64,000 nt of DNA from Tubiluchus corallicola (GCA_030141605.1 JAQGDQ010000176.1:374001-438000); one strand, 5' to 3'; shown: positions 12,899-25,600, counted from the first letter of the stretch. Program-made: numbers and translations. The notes: generated by a model from the letters alone, not told the origin.

Positions 12899-15800
12899 TT
12901 ATGGAATTCTTGTTGATGTTAACTGCTTCTGTGGATGACTATCGTCTGGCTCTATCCCGTGTACGGCAATTATCTGATACTGCTTTAATTTTAATGTTTG
13001 TGTGCTGCACCGAATTCGTTTAATTAGCTTACTACCAGACCGCAGATTATTCATCTCCGTTTTAGATATGGATGGATCTAGCACCAAAATGTTCACACTG
13101 CCATTGGCACACTGTTCCCAGCCAATAATGGTACGGCTATGACCTAAATTTACAAGGCGTCTGTCAGTCTGTATAAATAATTATACCAAAACAATTTGCT
13201 AATTGAAAACTACTAAACTAAGATGGCTTCTTTTCACTAGAAAATACTGTTAATGTTAACAGAGTCCCCGGCAGTGGTAATTGCAATGAAGTGGTGATCA
13301 GAATTAAATTTTTAGCCAACAATTAATTTAACAAATTTTTATGGATTTACCAGTTTAAGAGGATCTAAGAAACAGCAGAAAAATAGATAGGCTAATGGCT
13401 GTCAAACATTTTTTTCATGTATTTTTCAAAGGCCACGCATGGTGATAGTCTTCATAGAATAAATAATTAAAATCAAAACAAATACTTTGTTTAACAATTT
13501 AATGAGTGCATGATTATTTATTAATGAAACTAATGATAGAATGAACACCCATTTTTGAAGCAAACAAACAAAAGAAAGATCGTCAAATAGTGGATCAGCT
13601 ATTGCTATCAGCTGGTGAACTATTTTCAAGTAAACTAACACTTGCCTTGATTACAGTAATTTGTGTTGCACATTAGTCTAAAGTGACAGACTAGCAACCA
13701 AGATTCCCAATTCATATCTGGGCTCAATTCTGACTTTTTATATTTCCTTTCTTTTAGCCAAGTTCAACAAATTTAGTAACAGTGTGTTTAATCCATTATG
13801 AAGTACTTTCGTGTGTTTTAGAACCAGAATCATTTTTTAAAGCACAGCCATGTTTGCAACATATAGAAATTATAGAAACACATAATTTGAGATTTGAACC
13901 AATGTGGAAAATTTTTTCGAGAATTCGATACAAAATTTAGGAAAAAACAATAAAGATTTTTGCTATACAGAAAATCTGCTTGCAACGAGCCTTGCATTTT
14001 TATGTAACTTACCTTGATGCTGAAAATACAGAGGAGCCTTGAATTCTATTGCCTTTGAGAAGTACTGATGAACCCATTCAAAAAGCTTTGGATGTGTATT
14101 ACATGGTCCAGTTGGGCAGTGAAAATCTATAAGTTCACACCTTAAAATAAGACCAATAAACAATTTGTATTAATTGCTCTTAGAGTCTACCAAGTCCTAT
14201 AATGGCAACGCTTACAATAAACGCTGCTGAGACTAGGGAAGCAGACTCAACAGCCACATGACAGTAAAACAGAAGAAAGTTTCAAGCATAAATTTTAGCA
14301 AGGTTCTGGAATGTAAAGGAAAACCTAAGCAAGCTGTTTTTTGACAGAAAATTACAGAGAACTGAAATTGTATGTAGTGTCAGTGGTGTGCTGCTTTAAG
14401 GATACGTTTTACTTATCCCAATCACTTCACGTCATGCCAGCAAACTAAGCAAAAATGGCTAGTACTGAAGTTACACGTTTTGCAATTATAGACATCATGC
14501 ATGTACTATTCAAGTTTTGTACATGAAATTGTAAACTGAAATGATGCAGCAGTTTCAAACAATAGTCTAGTCTCTGCTTCTAGTAAATGCTTAACAACTC
14601 ATTAGTACATGCTGTTACTATTCCAGTTACAGCAATTTGTAACATTGACTAGTACAAACCTTACCTAATTCTAAACTGTTTCAATAACACCATGACCTCC
14701 GTAGCACCAATCCACTTTTTTGTGCTAACTAACTTGTTACCCAATTGTGCAGCACCAGCTGTATCATAACCCTGCTTCCAACCATCCTCAATTAATGTTT
14801 GAAGTTTTTTTATGGATGGCATTAACAATACATCTGCAGAATATAGATAAGTCAAAAATTAATAGCAGTTCAGTACCGAAAGCATTAACTACAAAAACAA
14901 AGCAGACTGTGATATAAAAACACCTTTTTTGTTTGTTTGTTTTTTATGTTACATTACTTATATAATATCTAATTCAAAACTCATCGTATTCAGTAAGACT
15001 AGATGCATTTAACAAGTAAACATTTGATCAAATAATCTACCAAAGTAGTGTTTTGGTATGGATACCTTATGACACCAAAAACAATGAAACAATAGCCTAA
15101 TAGCAAAAGATAGTAGCAGCATTACCTAGAGCGTCAGTCCTGAAAAATTCTAGAGTTTTTGAAGATATGCTGAGCGCAATAAATTTGCATTTTAATGTCT
15201 GTCAAACACACAACAAACATATTAGAGAATTACATACTTGTAACAGGCCACAAAGCAAATAAATTGTATGTACCTCCAAACAATAGCCTGCTACAATCTG
15301 GCCACATAGAAAGAGAAGACAAGAGCATTTGAGCATTTCGGTATCCACAACCCCATCCCTTGTCAAAGTATGTTGTTGAAAAGTGACTCACAACTGTGCA
15401 AAGATAAATCTGACTATTTTGAAGCTCATTACAAATGCTCAACTTTGGAATGATAGCTGAAATCAAGCAATAACAATAATCAGTTGTAATGACAAAAACA
15501 AATTAAAATATACTTCATTATTTTTTATAGTTCCTTGTTTCTTTGTACTGTCATAATCTTTAAAGTAGCTTCCTTTACAAATAGTATTTTTTTACCATAA
15601 AGCAGGAATACAATATTGTTCGTACAGAAGTTTTTTCGTATACAAATCTTTTAAATCAACTGATACTTAAGTCAACTAAGTGTTCAGGAAACTACAGTTA
15701 TCAAAATGTAAAATATGCCTAAGTATGGTAAGCCATTTTTGCAAGTAACTATTATATAGGACTGGCTGGTTGAATTGCACAAAAAAAAGAAAATCTTACA

Positions 15801-17519
15801 AAATGGTTAATATAGCACATGAAAAAACATGCCACTACATTGCTATAAAAGTCTAGTTCAGCAACTTGGTGTTAAATCAGTTAATGTAAAATTATGTGAA
15901 TCAATTAATCTTTGAAACAAATTTTTGAACTTTTTAAAGTTTGTTTTTAAGAATGACTGGTTAAAAACTGAATATCCCACATTGTAAATAAAATATATAC
16001 ACTCCACAAGTGAAGGCTACCTGAACATCAAATCGATTTAAGCCAAACACAACATTCACTCAGTGAAAACTTCCATATTGTCATTTCATTTCCCTTACCA
16101 TTAGTACAAGACAATCCATCATCAACATCAGTTGCAAATGCATCTTGATTTTGTTTACTCGGCTTACTGCAAGTGTTACACTGACTCTAGAAGAAAATAT
16201 ACATACAACATGTACATAAAAATAAAAACAGAAAATCAAAACAAATAGTGCTGTTAATAACATTTCATTAGTGTTGCTATTTTTGTAAGGATAACACTGC
16301 TCTTATACACTGACATTATAGTTAATAACTGGATTAAATAAACTTACAAAATACAAAACAATACATCCTATTTCATAAAACTGTCGGTGTAAAACTCATA
16401 CAGTACTGTATACTAAACCTGCATCATTAATTAAACCTTCACATTTTTTTACATGGAAGTCAAAATAGACTTCACTGTCAGAGTGATTTTTCAGTAAGTT
16501 GCTTGCTTTCCATAGCCTTGTTTTACCAGGCAGGTCCAAAAATTAATTTGGCTTTAAAGAGATAATGCACGCTACCTTGTTACTTGATCTTGTTCTTACT
16601 CCTTGTCTGGTCCTTTCTTTTTCTGTTTTCCAATATCGCTGTCCCTCCTCAGCACGTACTGTCTGCAGCTGTGCCGCTATTGATATCTTATTCTTTCCTG
16701 TCAATGAAGTCCCAGAAGAGCAGGCTTCTGTCTCACTGTGCTGCGCCTGTACATGCTTCTCGACTACCAGGAGATTAGCAAAGTTTAAGCCACAAAACGG
16801 GCACATAAAGTTGTCTATTGCATTAGTAACACTTTTTTCACTGAAACCAGTTTTCAGATCACTAGAGTTTAATTTTAATTGCTTAGTAGTGCTTTCAGAG
16901 TCAAAGTGTGTTCGATTAATATGAACTTGTAAAGCCAGTTCTGTATCACAAGCATGTCTGCAAATAGGGCATTCCAGAAAGCGAGTCATTACTGAATGTG
17001 TGTTTCTGTTGTCGTCTCTCGAAGGGGCTTTAGGTTTTAGGAAGCCATTCTTTGGTTTTTGACCTAAAGTAAAGTTTGTGAAACCAATACATACAAAAAG
17101 CATGAATACCATGGCAAGACTATATAATTGCGATAGCAGAAATCATGATAACTTGCTATCAAAAATTAACAAAGTTTGATTTCAGTATAATGTGAAGTAT
17201 TTAACTGACAATAAGTTTTGCAATTAGAAACAGAAACAAGAAATTACAGTCTTGTTACATTACCGTCAGTATTAGAATACAGATAATCTGTCTTTTTTAT
17301 GCAAAGCACCTCGCTTGAATTCTGATCCTGTTTTACTTCATCATGACTAGCAGCTATATGATTAATTAATTCTTCCAGTTGTACATCAGCAAGATCACAG
17401 AATGGGTAGGAAACAGAGGATTCCACATGTACAATTTGAATATGTGATTTCATGCTGTTTTCATCCATGTCCACTTCACCGCAAATATCACAGGTATAAT
17501 GCGACATCATTCGGGGCAA
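12899..17519 (-). CDS. ZUP1: ZUP1/ZUFSP-type K63-specific deubiquitinase
   Basis: Seven exons on the minus strand join in frame: 17519-17264, 17063-16576, 16186-16099, 15456-15274, 14833-14665, 14140-14013, 13143-12899. They encode 518 residues (human homologue 578). The N-terminal half has C2H2-type fingers: residues 8-31 (CDIC...H...H), a second with its first Cys replaced (YPFC), and two more in exon 2 (CPIC, CPFC). The C-terminal half is the C78 cysteine-protease domain. The catalytic Cys, about residue 314, lies in DKGWGCGYRN; the His is in GHSRTIIG and the Asp in LVLDPS of the last exon. Vertebrate ZUP1 cleaves long K63-linked ubiquitin chains and acts in genome stability (established). 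The protein ends STRIP, like the vertebrate C-terminus. The start is the first ATG before the first finger. All catalytic residues are present, so activity is plausible. Confidence 0.95.
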
Positions 17520-18765
17520 AATTTAAAGCAAACAATAACAAAATGAATATATAATTCACGTTTAAAGATAAAACTTGCAGCTGACAATGACAGACATAAC
17601 TTTTGGGCAGTAAAAAATGAAAAAGAGACCAGCACGTTGGCACTTTTATCACACAAGTGAACTTCACTAATTACCTGAAAAAGCCTTGAATTTTTCTTTT
17701 TTAATATGATTCTGATTATATATCATTAAGTGTTACAAGAATGCTGCTAGACTGCTACATCATCAGATTTTCAGATTTTTCCCTTGCATGTTGATGATCA
17801 TTAAGCATCACAAAACATGTTGAGAAAATGCTATTAAAGTTAGCCATTAGCAACTGCACAAATGTTGGCTGCTATAGACTTTGCAAGAATACATTGAGGT
17901 TATGTTTAAATCCAGTAGTTGGTTCTTCCTGATGAAAATCTGGGCTTGACAGCAGAAAAAACCCGAAGCAAAATGATTGCTTCCAAAAGCTGCAATTGGA
18001 GTCTGAAAATACAAGTTTCTTACAATTGCAGTACTAGGTTCCAAGGAGAAAAGTGGGTACGGGGTTAAAAAATTAGATTTTTAGTATTTTTTGAACATTT
18101 TCTAGATAATCTGGTGCTAGAATATAAAAACTCAACATGTTTAGCATGTTTGTATAAAAAAAAACAAAAAATTGACATTTGATCAAATTTTGATTGCATT
18201 CTACTTTGAAGCACCATAACGCAGTTTTAACTATGCAGACTTGTGGATGGTTTTGGTTTTCAAGCACACAAATGATAAACCCTGGCTGTGTGTCTTTTGG
18301 TACTTTAAAAATGGAATCTCATGGACTTGTTTCAACTTCAGTTGACACATATCGCTGTAATCTTGTAAATGCCGGGCACTGGCTATAGGAACCTAGCGGC
18401 GGGTGCCTGTGCTATTGGCAGAAATGACCACCTTCTTATGCACTACATAATATGCAGTTATACCTGATTTTTTAATTATATTTCATTTTAAATTTCAACC
18501 ATTAGGATGTCACACTGTTATTTATTCAAAGTCGCCAGCACAAACAGCTTACTGCTAGCAAAACAGAGCGAACTTACAGACTGCTGATATTGACCTGTTT
18601 ATTGCAGGCTTTTATTAGTGCTTGTTTACATTTTATATTAATTATAATGCTAAATATGTTATGATTTATAACTGCTATTTGACATGATAGATTTTCCATA
18701 TTACATTTGTGCATCAATTTTAAAATATTGTACCAGAAGTAATTGCGAGTCCAAACAAATTTTTT
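17520..18765. other. Upstream region of ZUP1, no gene seen
   Basis: AT-rich non-coding sequence upstream of the minus-strand ZUP1 start. It should contain the ZUP1 promoter and any 5'UTR exon, but no TATA box or strong motif stands out. The short ORFs here have no recognisable similarity. Confidence 0.5.
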
Positions 18766-19065
18766 ATGTCAGGAGTAAATGTAAAGTCCCCTCAAATGGC
18801 TCTATTTAAAAAGTTTTCTTGTGTACAAAATGATCGTCCATTGTTCACTGATAGGATTCCTGTTACTATAAAGTGGCCCGGCCCTATATGCCAAACTCAT
18901 AGAAGATTTTGCGAAAAATCAATTGATTATATCAGGTTAGAATGTAAAGGATGCAGCACTAGAGTCTGTTATTCAAATGTTATTCAATTTTTTAAGATTT
19001 GCAAGCCTCGTGCAGTGACAGGATGTATTGGCTTTGCTGACTGCAGTGACTTGCCTAGTCGGTGA
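18766..19065 (+). CDS. Orphan ORF, 99 residues, Cys-rich middle
   Basis: An ATG-started ORF with codons open upstream of the ATG as well. The product is basic and has eight cysteines, including CKGCSTRVC, but no motif spacing I recognise as a known finger. No good splice sites or promoter were identified. It lies in a repeat-rich gap, so it may be a transposon remnant or a chance ORF. No function is assigned. Confidence 0.25.
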   Translation: MSGVNVKSPQMALFKKFSCVQNDRPLFTDRIPVTIKWPGPICQTHRRFCEKSIDYIRLECKGCSTRVCYSNVIQFFKICKPRAVTGCIGFADCSDLPSR

Positions 19066-19662
19066 TGCTGATGACGTCACTGGTGTGCGCAATGTACGAA
19101 CACCACCTAGTTTGAAATTTTGGTGTAAACTCGGCCCTATTGCAAAATGACACTACAAAGCCTTTGCCTTTATTCAGCTGAAAATTTAGTCAAGTTTGCC
19201 TAAGATTAAAATACAAGCTAACAAGTTCTTTTATGAAGGAATTTCACTCTTTTTTGCTGCCCACAGCTGATGCAAATGAAATTTCTCTAGACTCAGTGAT
19301 GTTTCCTCTCCATTTCTGCTAACTTTTTGTTTAAAATGATTCTTTCGAACTTTCAAGCACATAAGAATAAAACATCTACATTATTTTACTACAGATGAAA
19401 TGCTAATAAGTGAAAACACATAAATAAGCATGTGCTACGCAGTTAAGTAAAAATAAGCTTAGGGGATTTTAATATCAATTACTTAAGCTTATTACTTCAT
19501 TACCTTTCAGGCTTTCCTTCTTTTTATCTTGCACCTCCTGCACTCCCTGTATCCCATTTGGCTCAGATTCCTCCTGATTTCACCTTTGATCTTAAAATTT
19601 CACCTTTCGATCTGAGCAGATAATCATTTGTACTGCTCATCATAATTTATTGTTAGGCTATA

Positions 19663-20158
19663 CAGTGGCCGCCGCTTATTATGGACACGGTTATTGTGGA
19701 CAGCCGGTTATTGTGGACAACTCGCGAGGGACGGAATTTTCCCCTAATAAAATCCGCCGGTTAATATGGACAACCGCCGCTTAATATGGACAGCGAACAT
19801 TCTTGGCACGTGAACCAGCCGTGCCAACCACGGCCTGCACGCGTGATTGAAAAGAGCTTCCCGCTCTGCTGCCTGAGTGAGTCATTGCATCAGTCAGTTC
19901 GCCGTTTGCCGTGGCCTTGAGAGCTTCGAAACTGTGATAACTTCCTTCCGTTCAAGGTTGAGAGAAAAGTTTCCTGCCAAACAAACTCGTCTGACTTCTT
20001 TTTTTCAATAAAACAGGAGACGAGTTGATACAGACAGTTTTTTGCCTTTTTTAATGAAGGGGAAGGGTCTTCATGGGTCACTTCGCTTAATATGGACAGC
20101 CGCTTAATATGGACATACACTGCTGGCCCGAGGTGTCCACAATAAGCGGCGGCCACTG
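19663..20158. mobile_element. pogo-like MITE with GGACA-rich ends
   Basis: A 496 bp element bounded by near-perfect inverted repeats of at least 26 bases. They begin CAGTGGCCGCCGCTTATTA on the left; the right end reads the same inward, with TTG for TTA. TA target duplications lie at 19661-19662 and 20159-20160. Several copies of a short TTAATATGGACA / TTATTGTGGACA motif sit just inside both ends, in direct and staggered positions. An 88-residue minus-strand ORF spans it but is unrecognised. The CAGTG...CGCTTA terminus resembles pogo/Tigger ends. Confidence 0.85.
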
Positions 20159-20189
20159 TATCTTATTTGGGCTCTGATGTTAGTGCAAG

Positions 20190-22400
20190 AGTATTGTACA
20201 AATAATTCAGAATTCTGGCCACGTAAATGAGTAGTGGTCTAGAAAAAAATTTGTCACTATGCAAAATAGAACTACCACTAATGACTTTATAACAGTTAAT
20301 AAGGTCTATAGTATCACAGCATTGTTCAAGAGAGGATACAGTCAGGTTGAATATCAGAGGCCAGATTAATACACCTCTACTGAGTTCTCTCTAAAGCATT
20401 TTTAAGAGTAACATACTGTGATGGCCAAACAACGCACACATATTCCAGTATTGATCTAACTACAGCTTCATAAAGAGGAACAATAACTTTTGCACTATGT
20501 AACGAAATACAGCATTTTATCATTCCAATGCGCCTATTGGCCTGAGAAATAATATGCTCAATATGTGAATTCTACTTCAGGTTGTTTGAGATTAACACAC
20601 CCAAATCACGTACAACTGATTTTTCTTCAATAACAGCATCTCTCAGATAATAAAGTGTTGCAGAATTAGAAATAATACGAAGTGAGGTGCATTTACTACG
20701 TTTGAGGGACATTAACCAGTTGTCACACCACAGCTCAATTTCGGCAGAGAAGGGTCATCAAAGAAAAGGGACCAGTCATTTAGGCATTCAAGAAGATTTG
20801 TTACTGTGGATTGTTGTCGTAATGAGCCGAGTTGATTATTACTGAATTGGCCAGAAGATAGCAGGAATTTTAGTATATCGTCCCACAAAAGAGATTCGAG
20901 ACAACAGAAGATAGAGGAATAGGGCGTAATTCGTCACATGTCAAGTTGGTGTTAGGGATAGGGATAGGCGTAGGGATACGGGCAACATTACAATCGAACC
21001 AGTCTTGAGGGACTATAGCACACTCCAAGGATTTGCGAGGCACATGATTTCAATATAAAACTGTGAACATTGTCAGGACCAACAGCTTTAAAAAGGTTTA
21101 AGTTTGAAAAGCTTATCATAGACATCATTCACAGTAAATTCAATGTAGAAAATACTATCATTATTCCAAGACAAGGGAGTTGGTAAGGGACCATCATCAG
21201 GTTCATTAGTGAAGTAATCTTGAACTACCTAAATTTGTTTTCAAATTTAAACATAATCTACTTCCTGAAATATTTTCTATTATGTATACACCACTGATAT
21301 ACACCAATATAACACAAGATCTGCAAAAAGAAATGCTTTTTTGTAAACAGGTTTGCAACCAGTAGAGACCAATGTTCGCCTAAATACAAAGGTGTTGTAC
21401 TATGGAACTCTCTTTCACGAGACCTATTACCAGGCACATTGTTTACTTTTCAAAAACAATACAAAAACTACTAACGAAATACGATTAAGATTGTGAATTA
21501 TATTTGTCTCTGTGTCTTGGTTTATAACTTCAACAGAAAACCCCCTTTCACATGATAAAATGTCTATTGTTCTGACTATCTTTTTTTTGATGCAGCTGTT
21601 TCGTTCCAGTATATTCTGCTTGATGTTTATGAGATGTTGACTCGATGCTAGACACGGTACAGGTAAATTTATACAAAGTATCTTTTAAAGTAATACAATT
21701 TAGTTGATTAATTGTATTTACAATTTTTTTTGTTAAGGTTGTGCATGTTGTTTGTTTTTTTACATAATTATTGTAAACTGATAATTATAACAGCATGATG
21801 GAATGTTTTCTATATTCTCGTTTTATATAGAAATATATATCTGATGATATAATGATATTAATTAAATAAATATATATATAAGATAATTAATTCATACCTA
21901 TTTTTCTTTGTATTGTTTACGTGTTACTAAACTTTGTATACGTGTTACCAAACTAGCGGTTGTACTATAGCTATCTTTGTAATTTTAATTAGTAATTTAT
22001 ACTGTGTTTAGAGTAACTTTATTTTATTAGAAAATTTGTAAAATTTATACTTATGCTAATGTTGTACCTGCAAATAGAGGTTTTATTAATAAAGATTGTA
22101 AATAAATTTGTATTGTTATTGGGATGAAAAATAAATGATTTGATTTGAAGAATCAAGAAAGAAGTAAAGGAATCATTAATAGTATTAGCAACCATGATAG
22201 GATCAGAAATAACATGTTGATGATCATTAATAGTAGTAATACTAATAGTAATAGTAATACTAATACGATTAGGAGGTTTTGAGGAAGTGTTTACTATAAC
22301 GTAAAACTCTTTACCATTCTTACTTAGTCTATTTGTACATTATTTTGTATATTTCAGCATTGTACTTTCACAGACTTTCAATTTCAAGAGTGTTGAGACC
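20190..22400 (-). pseudogene. Decayed non-LTR retrotransposon (LINE) reverse-transcriptase ORF
   Basis: Minus-strand translation in shifting frames recovers an ordered LINE RT: NGKEFYVIVN near 22310, then KAVGPDNVHSFILKSCA near 21070, IVPQDWFDCNVARIPTP, DELRPIPLSSVVSNLF, and STVTNLLECLNDW near 20810. A deletion removes the catalytic core. The tail follows as WCDNWLMSLKRSKC, VVRDLGVLISNNLK, EHIISQANRRIGMIK and LINCYKVISG near 20290. Stops and frameshifts show it is dead. The pattern fits jockey/CR1-like clades. It is interrupted at about 21240-22137 by a plus-strand LINE tail. Confidence 0.85.
21240..22137 (+). mobile_element. 5'-truncated LINE tail inserted in the minus-strand LINE
   Basis: A plus-strand reading frame near 21330-21470 gives FATSRDQCSPKYKGVVLWNS followed by LSRDLLPGTLFTFQKQYKNY, the usual C-terminus of a LINE RT ORF. 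About 660 bases of AT-rich 3'UTR follow, ending near 22137 in AATAAATGATTTGATTTG. Minus-strand LINE coding sequence resumes immediately on both sides, so this is a later insertion. No clear target-site duplication was found. Confidence 0.7.
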
Positions 22401-22517
22401 TAACTTCATTTCTGCCGCCTCTATTAATTTTATAATTATTAGCATTATTCTCACCAGTTAATAAAATAGTCTGAAAACTTGAAGCATGCAGCGACTGTAA
22501 GTCACGGAAGAGTTACT

Positions 22518-22578
22518 GCGCCAAAAACACAGCGTCTTTATATCGACGATCCCAAATCGATCGCGCCAATGGCGGGAA
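22518..22578 (+). promoter_or_regulatory. Cluster of three E2F-like sites upstream of the Kelch gene
   Basis: Within 61 bases are GCGCCAAAAA (22518-22527), CGCGCCAA (22562-22569) and GGCGGGAA (22571-22578). Each matches the E2F/DP consensus TTTSSCGC on one strand. They lie 90-150 bases before the proposed ATG at 22665 and in locally GC-richer DNA. Promoter function is an inference. Confidence 0.45.
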
Positions 22579-22664
22579 GATAAAAAGAGTACTTTCTGTT
22601 AAAGAAATTAAAGAAAATTATCCATTAATTTGAAATGCGTTTATGATATTGAATAATTTTTAAA

Positions 22665-25600
22665 ATGGGAAACGAAAATTCAGCTTCAGTGAGCACACTA
22701 ACAAGAGGTTTAATTAATTCAGTTTTTCTTAGTTTTACGTATGTATGTCTGTGTTGTTTTTGTTAGTAAGTGTTGCCAGTGTATTTAAGGGCGCATACAT
22801 TACGGCGCCCTATGGTGGTAGTTCAGTTGCGCCCATTCCAACTACGGTTGTTTATATTTGAGACGTATTTTACAGTTGCTTGAGCTGTTATTGCTATATT
22901 AGTAAGACTACTAGAAGCAGGAAGGATTAACTTCGTGTTGGTTATTAATTAAATAGCATTTGCATTTTGTGCAAGCTATCCAGCTGTTGTGATGTAGTAT
23001 CTTTTATGTATTAATTGTGCAAGCTATACTTGTTTGTTATATAGCACTTATGTAAAATTGGTTTTGGTAATTGCTTGTGGTACATTACAAGGTTGCATTA
23101 GATGTGTGTCACATGCATTTTAAGTCTCACACGCACATCAAATTTGAGTTCTCTCATATTCTGTAACTTCACTTGCAAGTTTGCAAATCCACCTGGCTTT
23201 CCTTGCCATTGGTACCACCCACAACGCAATTAGCAGTAATCTCAATAATACAGTATCTATAGTTTTCATGAGTTTCACAATGTATATCGGCAAAAATGCG
23301 TGAGGAGCTTTTCCCGTTTACTCCTGATTAAAAGATTAATAGATAGCAATAGTAGCTAATTAGAGCAAAGTTATAACGTTTGAAAGTTTATCTGTGCTAA
23401 AAAACAAATATCATCAACGAAGTGTGCCAGGACGAGGGAAAAAACCTAAAAAGCAACCAATAGTGCCACTTCATGAATGTTTTCTCGCTTTGCCGGGAGA
23501 TGCTGGTACAGCAAATCCTCTGTTGTCAAGATTAAACGCCTCTTCTAGCATGTGCTATAAATCGTTTTATATATGTAATGGCTATATCTCGATTACAATA
23601 AAAAATGTGATAACTCAGAAAAAATCAGAATGGAAGAAAAGTGTTGAAGATAATATTGTTGAGTTGAGTGTTGAGATACATCAACTCAAAATGTCATCTT
23701 GAAGTAACAGATAGTACAAAACTAAGATTTTTGCACACTACAGAATGGAAATTCAGAGAGGAAAACAAGCGAGGAATATCCGATGAGATTAAAGTGTCGG
23801 TAGGTGATATATGTAGCAACGATATACATAAACTCCAAAGTGTGACAAAATATGTTGAAATATGTATGATGAAGCGAAAAAAAAATTGGTGAAGACCTGA
23901 ATTAAAAAAAGAAGTCGGCAGTAAAAAAGAAACATGAAAGTATGATGCCAAAGTACAGTGAAATTTGATGTTGCAAACTAAGAAGAATTTGCTCATCTAT
24001 TGATGAAATGTATCTAGTGGAATCACAGGATGTCTTGCATGAGCATACAAAAGTGGAGCTACATTTTACCAGTCTAGACATGTATAAAATTGCTCTGTAT
24101 TAAATGTATTAAATTTATTCTCTTTTAGGTATCCCTGTTCAAAATGATATACAAATCACTTGGAAAAAATTAAACAATGTATGCCCAGGTAGGCACAGTC
24201 ATTCTTTGTGTTGTGTTGGTGAATCAGTTTACCTTTTTGGTGGAGTTGTTAAAACAAAGACCTCTGTTGAAGAGTCATCAGATATCTTTCAGCTAGACAT
24301 AGGTAAAAAAAGTTATGTTTGCAATTGTAATTCACACATGTAACCAATTTTGCAAGTTCGTTTGCATAATATTTTTGTAATTTATTTAGATTATAATTGT
24401 GCTGAGTTATTTTAGATTTGCAAAATGTAATATATTCTTAATGTAATAACTTCTGATGGTATGACTAAAATTTTAGGAAAATGTTTGGCTGCTCACAGAA
24501 TAGCTGTAACATAATAACAACAAACAACACAACAAAACCACCAACAAACCACTTATTGACTAAGCACTTAAAAATGGCTAACAGTTTTAGAACAGCTGCT
24601 AATTTATGTGTTATTACAAAATGGCCAAAGATTTTTTATTTTAAGAATCAGGTGATTGGAAAATCATTCCTGTTGCTGGAGGAAACAAGCCAGCACCTAG
24701 AACTGCGTGCACGGTATCTACTATTGGCAATAAAATTTACATTTTTGGAGGAATGAATCATGTGAAAGGATGGCTTAATGATTTTCACATTTTCGATCTT
24801 GGTGGGTATTGATATTTTATAAAAGATAAAACCTTTCACCATGTAAAAGGTATTTTGGAGTAAAGATAAAATAATCAGTGAACTTCCACTAAGTTTTCGA
24901 GATGGATTCTTGAATTATTCATTGACAAGATAGTGCAAAGTGGTCAAATACAACATTATTAAATTGTTGTTTAGAATCTTGATGCATATTTATATTTAAA
25001 ATTATGTTTGTAGGATTGTTAAGTAAATGCTATGCATTCGAATTGTTTAAAAAGTGCATTACCCTAAGACAGTATATGAGTTACAGCAGGCGCCGTTTAT
25101 CAGACTCATGGTTATTAGAATCAGTTGCCTAAGTAACTCTAAAGCACCTGATAAGTGCCGCTTCTATTCACATGTATGTAAAATCTGCCGATAATAGACT
25201 CAAATAACTCCGCATGATTGACTCAATATGTCTTCTTCACTTTTTGACTTTTTTGCTTTTGTGTCACCTTAATTAGCTTTTGTGCTCTAACATATGTAGA
25301 AACAGTCTAAATACTGTTTTGTTTCTAAGCAGGAACGTTTATCATACGCTAATATGCTAGCCTAGCGGTTTTGCTTTGACCTGCACGTCCGCTGCAGTTA
25401 ACCTCATTACCCAAGAATTTCTGGAAGCTAAACTATTAATCACTTGCCTAGCATTTGCTTTTGAAACTCTCGTTGCCTTTCACAGAATGTTTAATCAGCT
25501 AGCAGTTGCTGTTATCCCAGGGATGCAGGTATAGTACAATAAAGTGTTGCAAAGTTGTGGGTAGATTAGCGTGCAAACTCAAATGCTTGGATGACCGCAG

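Noticed and set aside
16565-16924. 119-codon plus-strand ORF
   Set aside because: Antisense of ZUP1 exon 2, whose minus-strand frame has clear zinc fingers.
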